Below, piece after piece: positions 17,408-26,259 of a stretch of DNA of 64,000 nucleotides. The DNA is taken from NCBI RefSeq assembly GCF_000600975.2, contig NZ_KK088650.1:558001-622000 (forward strand). Reading direction: 5' to 3'. Positions within the stretch are counted from its first letter, which is position 1; each line of letters opens with the position of its first letter. Position numbers and translations under genes: made by a program. The notes below the pieces were generated by a model that saw only the letters and a list, made by a program, of their open reading frames with translations, had not been told where the DNA came from and did not search any database. Source of the DNA: Limimaricola hongkongensis DSM 17492. Its GTDB lineage: Bacteria; Pseudomonadota; Alphaproteobacteria; Rhodobacterales; Rhodobacteraceae.

Positions 17408-18391
17408 TCAGCGGCCGGGCTGGCTGCGCTCGACCGGGTTGCGGTAATACATGCGCCGCACCGAACCGGTCTTGGAGCGCATCAGGATCGTCTCGGCGGT
17501 GAGATAGCCGCCATCGCGGCGGATGCCGGGCACGAGGTTGCCGTCGGTGACGCCGGTGGCGGCAAAGATCACGTCGCCGGTGACCAGCTCGTCGCGGGCA
17601 TAGATCCGGTCGAGATCCTCGATCCCGGCCTTGCGGGCGCGGCCCACCTCGTCCTCGTTGCGAAACAGCAGCCGTCCGAACATCTGCCCGCCCATGCATT
17701 TCAGCGCCGCCGCCGCGAGCACTCCCTCGGGCGCGCCGCCCGAGCCCATGTACATGTCGATCCCGGTCTTGGCGGGCTCGGCGCAATGCATGACGCCCGC
17801 CACGTCGCCATCGGTGATCAGCCGGATCGCGGCGCCGGTGGCGCGCAGCTCGGCGATCATCTCCTCGTGGCGCGGACGCTCCAGCACGCAGACGGTGATG
17901 TCGCCCGCATCGGTGCCCTTGGCCGCGGCCAGCGCCGCGACCCGCTCGGACGGGCTCATGTCGAGCGTCACCACGCCCGGCGCGAAGCCCGGGCCCACCG
18001 CGAGCTTGTCCATGTAGACGTCGGGCGCGTGCAGCATCGAGCCGCGCGGCCCCATCGCGATCACGGTGAGCGCGTTGGGCATGTCCTTGGCGGTCAGGGT
18101 CGTGCCTTCGAGCGGGTCGAGCGCGATGTCCACCGCCGGGCCTTCGCCGGTGCCGACCTCCTCGCCGATATAGAGCATCGGTGCCTCGTCGCGCTCGCCC
18201 TCGCCGATGACGACGGTGCCCGCGATGTCGAGCATGTTGAGCTGGATGCGCATGGCGTTGACGGCGGCCTGATCGGCGGCCTTTTCGTCGCCGCGCCCGA
18301 TCAGCGGCGCGCAGGCGATGGCCGCCGCCTCGGAGACGCGGGCGAGGCCGAGCGACAGCATGCGATCATGGAATTCAGGCGTTTGGGGCAT
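17408..18391 (-). CDS. glpX: fructose-1,6-bisphosphatase class II
   Basis: The 327-residue GlpX-family phosphatase is used for gluconeogenesis and, in autotrophs, the Calvin cycle. Signature segments: VIGEGERDEAPMLYIGEEVG and the metal-binding DPLEGTTLTA, plus GSGGAPEGVLAAAALKCMGGQM. The ATG at 18391 was preferred because GAGGA lies 7 nt upstream; an in-frame TTG at 18409 is the alternative. It shares the minus strand with the upstream hom gene, separated by 179 bp holding another copy of the 3'-end repeat, so a separate transcript is likely. Confidence 0.92.
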   Translation of the reverse strand: MPQTPEFHDRMLSLGLARVSEAAAIACAPLIGRGDEKAADQAAVNAMRIQLNMLDIAGTVVIGEGERDEAPMLYIGEEVGTGEGPAVDIALDPLEGTTLTAKDMPNALTVIAMGPRGSMLHAPDVYMDKLAVGPGFAPGVVTLDMSPSERVAALAAAKGTDAGDITVCVLERPRHEEMIAELRATGAAIRLITDGDVAGVMHCAEPAKTGIDMYMGSGGAPEGVLAAAALKCMGGQMFGRLLFRNEDEVGRARKAGIEDLDRIYARDELVTGDVIFAATGVTDGNLVPGIRRDGGYLTAETILMRSKTGSVRRMYYRNPVERSQPGR

Positions 18392-18527
18392 CGGGGCGTC
18401 CTCGGGCAATCATGAGCGTTGCCTCGACCTAACCGGGCCGCGCGCGCGGTGACAAGCGCGAGGGGGGATGTTTGCGCAAACGGGCGAGAGACCGGGGACG
18501 CCGCGCCCGGCCCCGGCCGGGCGCCAT

Positions 18528-18568
18528 GCGTATTTGGAGAATGGTGAAAGGCGAGGGGGCCGCCTTTC
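18528..18568 (-). repeat. 3'-end repeat, copy B, with terminator-like hairpin after hom
   Basis: On the minus strand after the hom stop, GAAAGGCG pairs with CGCCTTTC around a 7-nt loop (18568-18546). It runs straight into ACCATTCTCCAAATACGC, the core of the repeat also found at 17332 and 62360. It lacks the GGGGGC-GCT-GCCCCC stem of the other copies. Confidence 0.6.
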
Positions 18569-18570
18569 GT

Positions 18571-19857
18571 TCAGACCTGTTCGATGCGGATCGCGACGGG
18601 CGTGCCCTGCACGACGCCGGTGGCCTCGAAGCCCGACAGCGCCTCTTCGAGCGCGGATCGCGTGGTCTTGTGCGTCACGATCAGCACCGGGGCCGAGACG
18701 TCCTCGTGGTCGTATTGACGCATCCGGTCGATCGAGATCCCGGCCTCGCCGAGCACCTTGGCCACCTTGGCCAGCGCGCCGGGCTTGTCGATGAGACGCA
18801 GGCGCAGGTAGTAGGGCGCGGGCACCGCGGCCCGCGCCGCGCGCGCGCCGCGCAGACCGGCGGCGGGTTGGCCGAACACCGGCAGCCGCAGCCCGCGCGC
18901 GAGATCCATCACGTCGCCCATCACCGCGCTGGCGGTCGGGCCCGCGCCCGCGCCCGGCCCGCGCAGCACCACCTGGCCGATCGCGTCGCCTTCGAGCACC
19001 ACCATGTTGGTGCCGCCTTCGAGCTGACCCAGCGGCGAGGACGCCGGGACGAGACAGGGCGACATGCGCTGCTCCAGCCCGCGCCCGGTCATCTGCGCCA
19101 CGCCCAGAAGCTTGATGCGAAAGCCCATGTCGGCGGCGTGGGTGATGTCCTCGATGGTGATCGCGCCGATGCCTTCGAGTTCGACGCCCGAAAAGTCGAC
19201 CTTGGTGCCGAAGGCGATCGCGGCCAGAAGCGCCAGCTTGTGGCCCGCGTCGATGCCGCCCACGTCGAGTTGCGGGTCGGCTTCGAGATAGCCCAGATCC
19301 GCGGCCTCCTGGAACACCGCGTCATAGGGCAGCCCCGCGCTCTGCATCCGCGTCAGGATGTAGTTGCAGGTGCCGTTCATCACCCCCATCACGCGGGTCA
19401 TCTCGTTGCCCGCCAGCGATTCGGTGAGCGCCTTGATCACCGGGATGCCACCCGCCACGGCGGCCTCGAAGCGGATCACCCGGCCATTGGCCTCGGCCCG
19501 TTCGGCCAGCGCCTGACCGTGATGGGCGAGCAGCGCCTTGTTGGCGGTGACCACGTCCTTGCCGCTGTCGAGCGCGATTTCGACCACCCGCTTGGCGATG
19601 CCGTCATGGCCGCCCATCAGCTCCAGCACCACGTCGACATCGTCGCGCGCGGCCAGGGCCGCGGCGTCGTCTTCCCAGGCATAGGCCGACAGCTCCACGC
19701 CGCGGTCGCGATTTCTGTCGCGGGCCGAGACGGCGGTGATCTCGACGCCGCGCCCGGCGCGGGCGGCGAGCAGCTCGGGATGATCCTGCACGATGCGGAC
19801 GACCCCTGCGCCGACGGTTCCGAGACCGGCGATTCCGAGGCGAAGGGGAGAGGTCAT
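18571..19857 (-). CDS. hom: homoserine dehydrogenase
   Basis: The 428-residue enzyme reduces aspartate semialdehyde to homoserine, the branch point to threonine and methionine. N-terminal NAD(P)-binding motif LGIAGLGTVGAGVV; catalytic-domain signature GIPVIKALTESLAGNEMTRVMGVMNGTCNYILTRM, with catalytic Lys in VDFSGVELEGIG region neighbours (DAGHKLALLAAIAFG). A C-terminal ACT domain at about 350-425 (YYLRLRLIDKPGALAKVAKVLGEAGIS) indicates allosteric feedback, classically by threonine. Monofunctional, with no aspartokinase fusion. It is preceded by a 51-bp gap from the small lipoprotein gene, possibly one transcript. Confidence 0.94.
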   Translation of the reverse strand: MTSPLRLGIAGLGTVGAGVVRIVQDHPELLAARAGRGVEITAVSARDRNRDRGVELSAYAWEDDAAALAARDDVDVVLELMGGHDGIAKRVVEIALDSGKDVVTANKALLAHHGQALAERAEANGRVIRFEAAVAGGIPVIKALTESLAGNEMTRVMGVMNGTCNYILTRMQSAGLPYDAVFQEAADLGYLEADPQLDVGGIDAGHKLALLAAIAFGTKVDFSGVELEGIGAITIEDITHAADMGFRIKLLGVAQMTGRGLEQRMSPCLVPASSPLGQLEGGTNMVVLEGDAIGQVVLRGPGAGAGPTASAVMGDVMDLARGLRLPVFGQPAAGLRGARAARAAVPAPYYLRLRLIDKPGALAKVAKVLGEAGISIDRMRQYDHEDVSAPVLIVTHKTTRSALEEALSGFEATGVVQGTPVAIRIEQV

Positions 19858-19908
19858 GGGAAGCTCCGGTCTGTCTGGCTGCGCGAGACTGTTAGCGCCT
19901 GCGCGGGG

Positions 19909-20298
19909 TCACTGCAACGCGGCAGGACGGATGGCCCCGGTCTCGAGGCGATCGCGGTCGGCAGGCGCGATCACCGGCGCCGCGCGCAGCGCCTCGGCCC
20001 GCGTGGTCAAAGCCTGCAGCCGGGCGTCCTGCGCGGCGGGGCGGGCAGGGCGGGCGGTATGCGGGGCGGCCTGCGCCGAGAGCGCCTGCGCCCGCGCGCC
20101 CAGCGCCGCCCCGGTGGCAGGCGTCAGCCGCTGCGATCGTTGCGCCGCGTCGGCCTGCGCCAGAAGCGGCAGCACGTCGATCAGCGCGGGCGGCGGACCC
20201 GTGCGCTCGGCTTCGGGCACGCGGGCGTCGATCTGCGGAAACTGGGTGCAGCCCGCCGCCATGATCAGCAGCGGCACGAAGAGGAGAAAAGGGGGCAT
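19909..20298 (-). CDS. small putative lipoprotein
   Basis: The 129-residue protein has an N-terminal hydrophobic segment ending in a lipobox (FLLFVPLLIMAAGC), so it is predicted to be lipid-anchored. The mature part is Ala/Arg-rich and helical, with repeated ARAQALSAQAAP-like heptad-style segments. No domain is recognised. The ATG at 20298 places the lipobox Cys at about residue 17; the longer frame would bury the signal. It lies directly upstream of hom on the same strand, but a functional link is not evident. Confidence 0.6.
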   Translation of the reverse strand: MPPFLLFVPLLIMAAGCTQFPQIDARVPEAERTGPPPALIDVLPLLAQADAAQRSQRLTPATGAALGARAQALSAQAAPHTARPARPAAQDARLQALTTRAEALRAAPVIAPADRDRLETGAIRPAALQ

Positions 20299-20470
20299 CT
20301 GGGTCCGGGGCTTGGGCCGTCGCAGGTTAGGTGGCGCGCGCCGGGTCGGCAAGCGGGCGACGCGGGCGGGTGGCGTGAAAGCCGGGCGGTGCGAGAGGCG
20401 GGGTGACGGGGCGGGGGGTGACGGGGCGGCGGGGCCGGGCTATGCCATGACCGCAGCAGCCAGGGATGGA

Positions 20471-20944
20471 ATGATGGAGATCGAATTGCGGGCCGAGCCC
20501 GCGCGCCGGGCGATGGCGGTGGGCGTTCTCTATGGCTTTGGCGGGCTGTGCGTCTACACCGCGCTGGCGCAGACGGCGCAGATCGGCTGGTCGGCGGCGC
20601 TGCTCGGTCTCGGCGTGGCCGGGCTGTGCGCGGGCGAGGCGCTGCGCCGCGCCACGCGGCGGGTGCTGCGGCTCGACGATGCGGGGCTGCGCGACAGCGA
20701 CGGCACGGTGCTCGCCGCGTGGGAGAACATCGTCGCGATCGAGCGCGGCAGCCTCTCGCTCAAGCCGACCAACGGCTTCACGCTGCGGCTGGCGCGCCCG
20801 GCCGCGCGGGCGTGGCGGCCGGGCCTGTGGTGGCGGTTCGGGCACCGGCTCGGGGTCGGTGGGGTGACATCGGCCCGCGCGACCAAGGCGATGGCGCAGG
20901 CGATCGAGATCCGCCTCGCCGACCGGGCGGCGCCGATTCCCTAG
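20471..20944 (+). CDS. small membrane protein, unknown function (two N-terminal helices)
   Basis: The 157-residue protein starts at ATG following AGGGATGGA (ATG at 20447 is an alternative). Residues about 12-60 form two hydrophobic helices (MAVGVLYGFGGLCVYTALAQ and IGWSAALLGLGVAGLCAG). A cytosolic beta-rich domain follows (RVLRLDDAGLRDSDGTVLAAWENIVAIERG), resembling PH-like or YdbS-like domains of small bacterial membrane proteins, though I cannot assign it. Its TAG stop overlaps the TAG stop of the converging TadE-like gene by three bases. Confidence 0.6.
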   Translation: MMEIELRAEPARRAMAVGVLYGFGGLCVYTALAQTAQIGWSAALLGLGVAGLCAGEALRRATRRVLRLDDAGLRDSDGTVLAAWENIVAIERGSLSLKPTNGFTLRLARPAARAWRPGLWWRFGHRLGVGGVTSARATKAMAQAIEIRLADRAAPIP

Positions 20945-21531
20945 CAGATCCTGTCGTCGATCAGGCCGGTCGGGTTGAAGCACAGCTGGCCCGCAAAGCG
21001 CAGCCGCGTCACCACCCGGTCCTCGAAGGTGAAGGGCACGATCCCGACATCGAAGACCGGGCTGTAATCCACCCAGGTTTCCACCAGCGTCGCGATTTCA
21101 TGGTCGGGCATCACCGGAAGCTCGTCGCGCATCCCCGCGAGCAGCCCGTCGGTCAACAGCGAAACCCCGGTGCCGCGCCCGATCGACCAGGCCACCGCGT
21201 AGCTGTCGGTGGCGGCATCGTAGCGGAACACGCTCACCCGCAGCCGGGGCGTGTCCCCGGAGGTCACGAGGAAATCCTGCAGCGCGAACAGGCTGTCGAC
21301 ATAGGCCGGGGTGATGTAGTTCGATTCCCGGCTCAGCGCGTCGCCGATGGTATAGGCGGCGCGGGCATTGGTGGATTGCGCGCGATAGGCGTCGAAGAAG
21401 ACCCATGACCCGGCAAAGCACCACACCAGCAGCGGCAGCATGATCACCCCTTCGACCACCATCGCGCCATGGTCGCGGCGGCCCAGGCGGCGAAGCAGGC
21501 GGGCGGCCCGCGAGACGACGCCCCCGCTCAT
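20941..21531 (-). CDS. TadE-like pilus-assembly protein
   Basis: The 196-residue protein has a short basic N-terminus and one transmembrane helix with the TadE-like pseudopilin motif (RRDHGAMVVEGVIMLPLLVWCFAGSWVFFDAYR). A periplasmic domain of about 150 residues follows and ends in a C-terminal Cys (DRIC). TadE/TadF pseudopilins help assemble Flp/Tad pili. It overlaps the preceding TadE gene by ATGA. It is the last gene of a three-gene minus-strand operon and converges on the small membrane gene with overlapping stops. Confidence 0.75.
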   Translation of the reverse strand: MSGGVVSRAARLLRRLGRRDHGAMVVEGVIMLPLLVWCFAGSWVFFDAYRAQSTNARAAYTIGDALSRESNYITPAYVDSLFALQDFLVTSGDTPRLRVSVFRYDAATDSYAVAWSIGRGTGVSLLTDGLLAGMRDELPVMPDHEIATLVETWVDYSPVFDVGIVPFTFEDRVVTRLRFAGQLCFNPTGLIDDRIC

Positions 21532-22058
21532 GGCTCGATCACGAAGGCGGAGGCCGAGGCCAGCGCGTAGGCACCGCCCGACTGGCGCGGCAGGGTCGCG
21601 CCAAGGCCGGTGGTGGGGAAATACGGGTCGAACAGCGAGCAGGCCCGCAGCAGCATCAGCTGGTTCTCGACCCCGGCGACGAAACGGCGCACCGGCACCG
21701 TGTCGTCGGCCCGGTCGATGCAATCGGCCCCGGCGGGCGGCGCGACCCAAGCCCGCGGGTCGAGCGGCATCATCTCCAGCCGCAGGTTGGCGGCGCAGTC
21801 GGGCAGCAAGAGCGCATGCGCGCAGATCGAGGCGCTGACCTGGGCATGGGTGACGGGGGTAAGCTGGCCCAGCCGGATCTCGCGCACCGTGATCTCCAGG
21901 CCGCGATCGAGCATCACCTGCCGCAGCGTGATCATGCCCAGCTCGTAGGTCGAGGCGAGCACCAGCATCAGCATCGGGAAGATCAGGGCGAACTCGATCG
22001 TGGCGGCGCCCTCGCGCGCGCCGACCAGGCGGCGCCATCCTGCCATGACACGGGTCAT
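21528..22058 (-). CDS. TadE-family pilus-assembly protein
   Basis: The 176-residue protein has the TadE signature EGAATIEFALIFPMLMLVLASTYELGMITLRQVMLDRGLE in its N-terminal 55 residues, typical of Flp-pilus pseudopilin-like proteins cleaved by a prepilin peptidase. The C-terminal region carries several cysteines (ICAHALLLPDC, DCIDR, RACSLF) that may form periplasmic disulfides. ATGA overlaps join it to both the upstream tadG and the downstream TadE-like gene. Confidence 0.78.
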   Translation of the reverse strand: MTRVMAGWRRLVGAREGAATIEFALIFPMLMLVLASTYELGMITLRQVMLDRGLEITVREIRLGQLTPVTHAQVSASICAHALLLPDCAANLRLEMMPLDPRAWVAPPAGADCIDRADDTVPVRRFVAGVENQLMLLRACSLFDPYFPTTGLGATLPRQSGGAYALASASAFVIEP

Positions 22059-23629
22059 TGAATCAGCCTCAGCGCGTTGATCTTGGTGGCAATCGAGGTG
22101 AAGGCGCTGCTGATCTCCAGCCCCTCGACCCGGTAGAAATGCGACGGCGAGGAGGCGCACTCGGCCATGATCTCGGCGGCATGGCTGTTGACCTCGAAAC
22201 CGATCGTGAAGACGATGATGCCACGGGCGCGGGCGGCGGCGCAGATGCTCCGGGTGCGCGCATCCTTGGTGGTCGACCAGGTGGTGTCGACGATCGCTTT
22301 CCAGGCGTCCCGCGTCGATCGGGAGTAATTCTGCATGTAGCGCAGGTGATAGGCATGCTCGCCCACCGTCATGCGCGAGAACAGCTCGGCCCAGCTCAGC
22401 CGCGTGCCGCGCCTCGTCTGGGTCCAGCCTTGCTCCTTGGCCCGGAAATACCATCCGCTGCCGACATAGACGTAGTAATCATCGTCGCCGTCGAGCCAGA
22501 CATCCGACGGCGTGTCGGTCCGGTAGGGCGCCTGCAGGCGGTAGTCGCGGGTGTTCTCGCCATCGGTCATCACCACGAGCACCTTCATCCCCTCGGGGGT
22601 GTCGAAGTCGCGCGGCCAGCCCGCGAGATTGGCGCCGACGCCGTTGCCGATCATGCCGGTCAGCGCGGCGCGAGCCGAAGGGTCGAGCAGCGCCGCCCCC
22701 CAGTTCACGCCCATCTCGGTCGAGGTCCAGCCGCTGTCGCGCAGGGCCGCGATCTTGTCGAGAAGCTTGGTGCGGTCGTTCGACCATGGCAGCACCTCGA
22801 AGCTGGCATCGGTGCGGCAGACCGGCGTGTCGAGCCCCATGCGGTCATACCTGCCGCCGCTGCTGCTGGCATCGAAATGCCCGGCCTGCACGAGCCCCGC
22901 GGGCAGCTGCACGGTCGTCAGGTAGGCCGTGGGCGGCAGGTCGACGCAGTAGCTGAAGGCATGTTCTCCGACCGAGGCCAGCCCGCCGACCATGCCATAG
23001 GCCTCGGCGAGCGGGCGGCCGAGATTGACCTGCGTGGCATAGGGCACGACCGAGATCGACAGGTGCTCGGGCTCGACATTGTCGAACATCGTGTTGATGA
23101 ATTCGGACCCGGCGGTCTTGAGCCGCGGCAGCTTGTTGTTGTCGCCCATCGAGCCCGAGACGTCGAGCACGAGGCCGATTTCGATGTCGCTCACCGATTC
23201 GGTGGCCGAGCCGGCGGCCGGGGCGCTCAGCGCGTCGATCCCGGCCATGCGCAGCAGGGTGGTCGAGACGGGCATCTCGGCCTCGGCGCGCACGGTGCGG
23301 GAGTTGAGCGTCTGGACGACTTCGACCTTGCCGAGACTGTCGATCAGCCCGGCCTTGGTGAAGTAGTCGCGCACCACCGCCTCGGGGTCGCGGCTCTGCT
23401 GCAGGTCGGCGGCGGCCAGAACGGCGCGGTCGAGCGTGGTCTGCAGGTGGTTGCGCTTGGCTTCGACCCGCATCGTGTCGACACCGATCCCGCCGATCGC
23501 CAGCATGATCACCATCATGAACAACGAGAAAATGATGATCGAACCGCTGTCGTCGCGGCGCAGGTCACGGCGCGGCCATCCGGTCGCGCCCGGCGCGCCG
23601 TCCGCCTGCCTGTCCTTGTGGTGCATCAT
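22055..23629 (-). CDS. tadG: TadG-like protein with von Willebrand factor A domain
   Basis: The 524-residue protein has an N-terminal TadG/TadE-type segment (DDSGSIIIFSLFMMVIMLAIGGIGVDTMRVEAKRNHLQTTLDRAVLAAADL) that anchors it in the membrane. It continues into a von Willebrand A domain with an intact MIDAS motif (LVLDVSGSMGDNN) and the distal VVMTDGEN strand. It contains an insert rich in Tyr, Asp and Trp (about residues 375-425). The start at 23629 follows AAGGG at good spacing. It heads the TadG-TadE-TadE operon and may act in surface adhesion; no other tad genes are in the window. Confidence 0.82.
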   Translation of the reverse strand: MMHHKDRQADGAPGATGWPRRDLRRDDSGSIIIFSLFMMVIMLAIGGIGVDTMRVEAKRNHLQTTLDRAVLAAADLQQSRDPEAVVRDYFTKAGLIDSLGKVEVVQTLNSRTVRAEAEMPVSTTLLRMAGIDALSAPAAGSATESVSDIEIGLVLDVSGSMGDNNKLPRLKTAGSEFINTMFDNVEPEHLSISVVPYATQVNLGRPLAEAYGMVGGLASVGEHAFSYCVDLPPTAYLTTVQLPAGLVQAGHFDASSSGGRYDRMGLDTPVCRTDASFEVLPWSNDRTKLLDKIAALRDSGWTSTEMGVNWGAALLDPSARAALTGMIGNGVGANLAGWPRDFDTPEGMKVLVVMTDGENTRDYRLQAPYRTDTPSDVWLDGDDDYYVYVGSGWYFRAKEQGWTQTRRGTRLSWAELFSRMTVGEHAYHLRYMQNYSRSTRDAWKAIVDTTWSTTKDARTRSICAAARARGIIVFTIGFEVNSHAAEIMAECASSPSHFYRVEGLEISSAFTSIATKINALRLIQ

Positions 23630-23816
23630 CCCGAAACCCTTCAACCTTCCGGGCCATACAACAGGGTCGCTGTGGCCAAACTGGGGCGTGGATCGTTCGG
23701 GATTGGCGCTTTCCGTCGCGCGACCGGCACATGGATGGTCGAATCTCTTGGCCAGAGGACTAGGATCGGTCAGGGATCGCCGGCGAGGTCCGGCAGCACA
23801 GGGAGAGTTGACCGCC

Positions 23817-25259
23817 ATGACAGAGCACCAGCCACAGATGACAGAACCGGGATTCCGCGATTCCGTCGACATGATGTTCAACCGCGCCGTGGCGCTGATG
23901 GACCTGTCGCCCGGGCTCGAGGAGAAGATCCGGGTCTGCAACGCCACCTACACCGTGCGCTTCGGCGTGCGCCTGCGCGGCCAGATCCACACCTTCACCG
24001 GCTACCGCTCGGTGCATTCCGAGCACATGGAGCCCGTGAAGGGCGGCATTCGCTATGCCTCGTCGGTGCACCAGGAAGAGGTCGAGGCGCTGGCGGCGCT
24101 GATGACCTACAAATGCGCCCTCGTGGAGGTGCCCTATGGCGGCTCCAAGGGCGGGCTTCGGATCGATCCGCGCGACTGGGACGAGCACGAGCTCGAACAG
24201 ATCACCCGTCGCTTCGCCTATGAGCTGGCCAAGCGCGACCTGATCAGCCCCTCCCAGAACGTGCCCGCCCCCGACATGGGCACCGGCGAGCGCGAGATGG
24301 CCTGGATCGCCGACCAGTACGCGCGGATGAACACCACCGACATCAACTCCCGCGCCTGCGTCACCGGCAAGCCGCTCAACGCCGGCGGCATCCATGGCCG
24401 TGTCGAGGCGACGGGCCGCGGCGTGCAATACGCGCTGCGCGAGTTCTTCCGCCATCCCGAGGACGTGGCCAAGGCGGGGCTGTCGGGCAAGCTCGCGGGC
24501 AAGCGGGTGATCGTGCAGGGCCTGGGCAACGTGGGCTACCACGCCGCCAAGTTCCTCTCCGAGGAGGACGGCGCCAAGATCACCGCGATCATCGAGCGCG
24601 ACGGCGCCATCACCGACGAGAACGGCATCGACATCGAGGCCGTGCACCAGTGGATCGCCAAGCATGGCGGCGTGGCCGATTACCCGCATGCCACCCATCA
24701 CACCGATGGCGCGAAGCTGCTCGAGGCCGAGTGCGACATCCTGATCCCGGCGGCTCTGGAAAGCACGATCAACCTGTCCAATGCCGACCGGATCAAGGCG
24801 CCGCTGATCATCGAGGCCGCCAACGGCCCCGTCACCGCGGGCGCCGACGACATCCTGCGCGAAAAGGGCGTGGTCATCATCCCCGACATGTACGCCAACG
24901 CCGGCGGCGTGACCGTGTCCTATTTCGAATGGGTCAAGAACCTCAGCCATATCCGCTTTGGCCGGATGGAGCGCCGCGCCGACGAGGCGCGCGCGCAGGC
25001 CATCGTCGACGAGCTGGAGCGGCTGTCGAACGACGAGGGGCTGGGCTGGAACCTGTCGAAGAACTTCAAGGAACGCTACCTCAAGGGCGATGACGAGCTG
25101 GAGCTGGTGCGCTCGGGTCTCGATGACACGATGCGCACCGCCTATCAGGCGATGCGCGAGATCTGGCACAGCCGCGACGACGTGCCCGACCTGCGCACCG
25201 CCGCCTATCTCGTGGCGATCGGCCGGGTGGCGCTGAGCTACCGCTCCAAGGGTCTCTGA
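23817..25259 (+). CDS. gdhA: Glu/Leu/Phe/Val-type dehydrogenase (probable glutamate dehydrogenase)
   Basis: The 480-residue enzyme catalyses reversible oxidative deamination of an amino acid, most likely glutamate, linking carbon and nitrogen metabolism. N-terminal catalytic segment MEPVKGGIRYASSVHQEEVEALAALMTYKCALVEVPYGGSKGGLRIDP contains the conserved glycines and catalytic Lys. The Rossmann domain begins KRVIVQGLGNVGYHAAKFL. It is longer than the 410-450 residue NAD enzymes owing to a C-terminal extension. The ATG at 23817 follows GGGAGAG and was preferred over long upstream frames. Divergent from the tadG operon across a 187-bp region. Confidence 0.9.
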   Translation: MTEHQPQMTEPGFRDSVDMMFNRAVALMDLSPGLEEKIRVCNATYTVRFGVRLRGQIHTFTGYRSVHSEHMEPVKGGIRYASSVHQEEVEALAALMTYKCALVEVPYGGSKGGLRIDPRDWDEHELEQITRRFAYELAKRDLISPSQNVPAPDMGTGEREMAWIADQYARMNTTDINSRACVTGKPLNAGGIHGRVEATGRGVQYALREFFRHPEDVAKAGLSGKLAGKRVIVQGLGNVGYHAAKFLSEEDGAKITAIIERDGAITDENGIDIEAVHQWIAKHGGVADYPHATHHTDGAKLLEAECDILIPAALESTINLSNADRIKAPLIIEAANGPVTAGADDILREKGVVIIPDMYANAGGVTVSYFEWVKNLSHIRFGRMERRADEARAQAIVDELERLSNDEGLGWNLSKNFKERYLKGDDELELVRSGLDDTMRTAYQAMREIWHSRDDVPDLRTAAYLVAIGRVALSYRSKGL

Positions 25260-25275
25260 AGGTCGGGGCGGAGTC

Positions 25276-25932
25276 ATGGACTGGACGGCCCCGCTCGACG
25301 GCTATTGCGAAAGGCTCGGCCCCGGATTGGGGGCCGAGCCGCTCAACCTCGTGACCAACGCGGCCTTCGTGATCGCCGCGATCTGGTGCTGGCGCCGCGC
25401 GCGGGGGCTGTGGCTGCCGCGCGCGCTTTCGGTGATCCTGTTCGCCATCGGCGTGGGCAGCGGGCTGTTCCACTCGGTCGCTACCTTCTGGGCGATGCTG
25501 GCCGACGTGATCCCGATCGGGATCTTCATCCTCGCCTATGTCTTTGCCGCGAACCGGGTGTTCTGGCACTGGCCGGTCTGGGCCGCCGCGCTGGGCGCGG
25601 CCACGTTCGTGCCTTGGGCGATCCTGCTCACTCCGGTCTTCGCCACGTTGCCGTTCTTCGCGGTATCTGCCTTCTACTGGCCGGTGCCGCTGCTGATCGC
25701 GATCTATGCCGCGCTTTTGTGGCGGCGCTGGCCGATGGTGGGGCGGGGCATGGCGGCGGGAGCCGCGCTCTTGTGCGTGTCTCTGGCCTTCCGCTCGGTC
25801 GATGAGACGGCCTGCGCGGCGCTGCCCATTGGCACGCATTTCGCGTGGCACATGCTCAACGCCGTGATGCTGGGGTGGATGATCGAACTGATCCGCCGGG
25901 CGCTGCTTGCGGGAGCGCCCCGGGGCGGCTAA
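25276..25932 (+). CDS. ceramidase-like CREST-superfamily membrane hydrolase
   Basis: The 218-residue polytopic protein has about seven hydrophobic segments and the alkaline ceramidase pattern: N-terminal [47 protein letters not shown] (Ser, His and Asp of the metal site) and C-terminal [14 protein letters not shown] (HxxxH). All expected CREST residues are present, so a metal-dependent amide or ester hydrolysis in the membrane is likely. The substrate need not be ceramide; an N-acyl lipid is equally possible. It starts 16 bp after gdhA behind GGTCGGGGCGGAG, so it is probably co-transcribed, though no metabolic link is apparent. Confidence 0.8.
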   Translation: MDWTAPLDGYCERLGPGLGAEPLNLVTNAAFVIAAIWCWRRARGLWLPRALSVILFAIGVGSGLFHSVATFWAMLADVIPIGIFILAYVFAANRVFWHWPVWAAALGAATFVPWAILLTPVFATLPFFAVSAFYWPVPLLIAIYAALLWRRWPMVGRGMAAGAALLCVSLAFRSVDETACAALPIGTHFAWHMLNAVMLGWMIELIRRALLAGAPRGG

Positions 25933-25961
25933 AGCCGGGATCGACCAGACAGGAGAGCCCC

Positions 25962-26249
25962 ATGTCGATCGACACCGACACCGCCCGGCGGGTGGCCAAG
26001 CTGGCCCGCATCCGGGTCGAGGACGAGGCGCTGCCCGCGCTCGCCTCCGAATTCAACACCATCCTCGGCTTCATCGAGCAGCTGCAGGAGGTGGATGTCG
26101 ACGGCGTCGAGCCGATGACCGGCGTGACGCCGATGCATCTCAAGCGCCGCGACGACGTGGTGACCGATGGCAGCCAGCCCGAGAAGGTGCTCGCGAACGC
26201 ACCGGATGCGCGCGAAGGCTTCTTCGCGGTGCCGAAGGTCGTGGAATAA
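25962..26249 (+). CDS. gatC: Asp-tRNA(Asn)/Glu-tRNA(Gln) amidotransferase subunit C
   Basis: The 95-residue protein is the small stabilising subunit of the GatCAB complex that converts misacylated Glu-tRNA(Gln) or Asp-tRNA(Asn) to the correct product. It matches GatC throughout: [48 protein letters not shown], the LRxD-like RRDDVVTDG and the C-terminal FFAVPKVVE. The ATG at 25962 follows ACAGGAGAGCCCC. It lies 10 bp upstream of gatA. gatB is not in this window. Confidence 0.95.
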   Translation: MSIDTDTARRVAKLARIRVEDEALPALASEFNTILGFIEQLQEVDVDGVEPMTGVTPMHLKRRDDVVTDGSQPEKVLANAPDAREGFFAVPKVVE

Positions 26250-26259
26250 GGGGCGCGAT

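Noticed and set aside
15503-18415. A long plus-strand reading frame (970 codons) antisense to recJ and glpX
   Set aside because: Its composition is His/Arg/Ala/Gly-rich and it mirrors two well-supported genes on the other strand; high GC leaves stop-free shadows of this kind throughout the window.
20400-20437. Direct repeat of GGGTGACGGGGCGG before the small membrane gene
   Set aside because: Two imperfect G-rich copies; likely low-complexity drift, no symmetry or spacing suggestive of a binding site.
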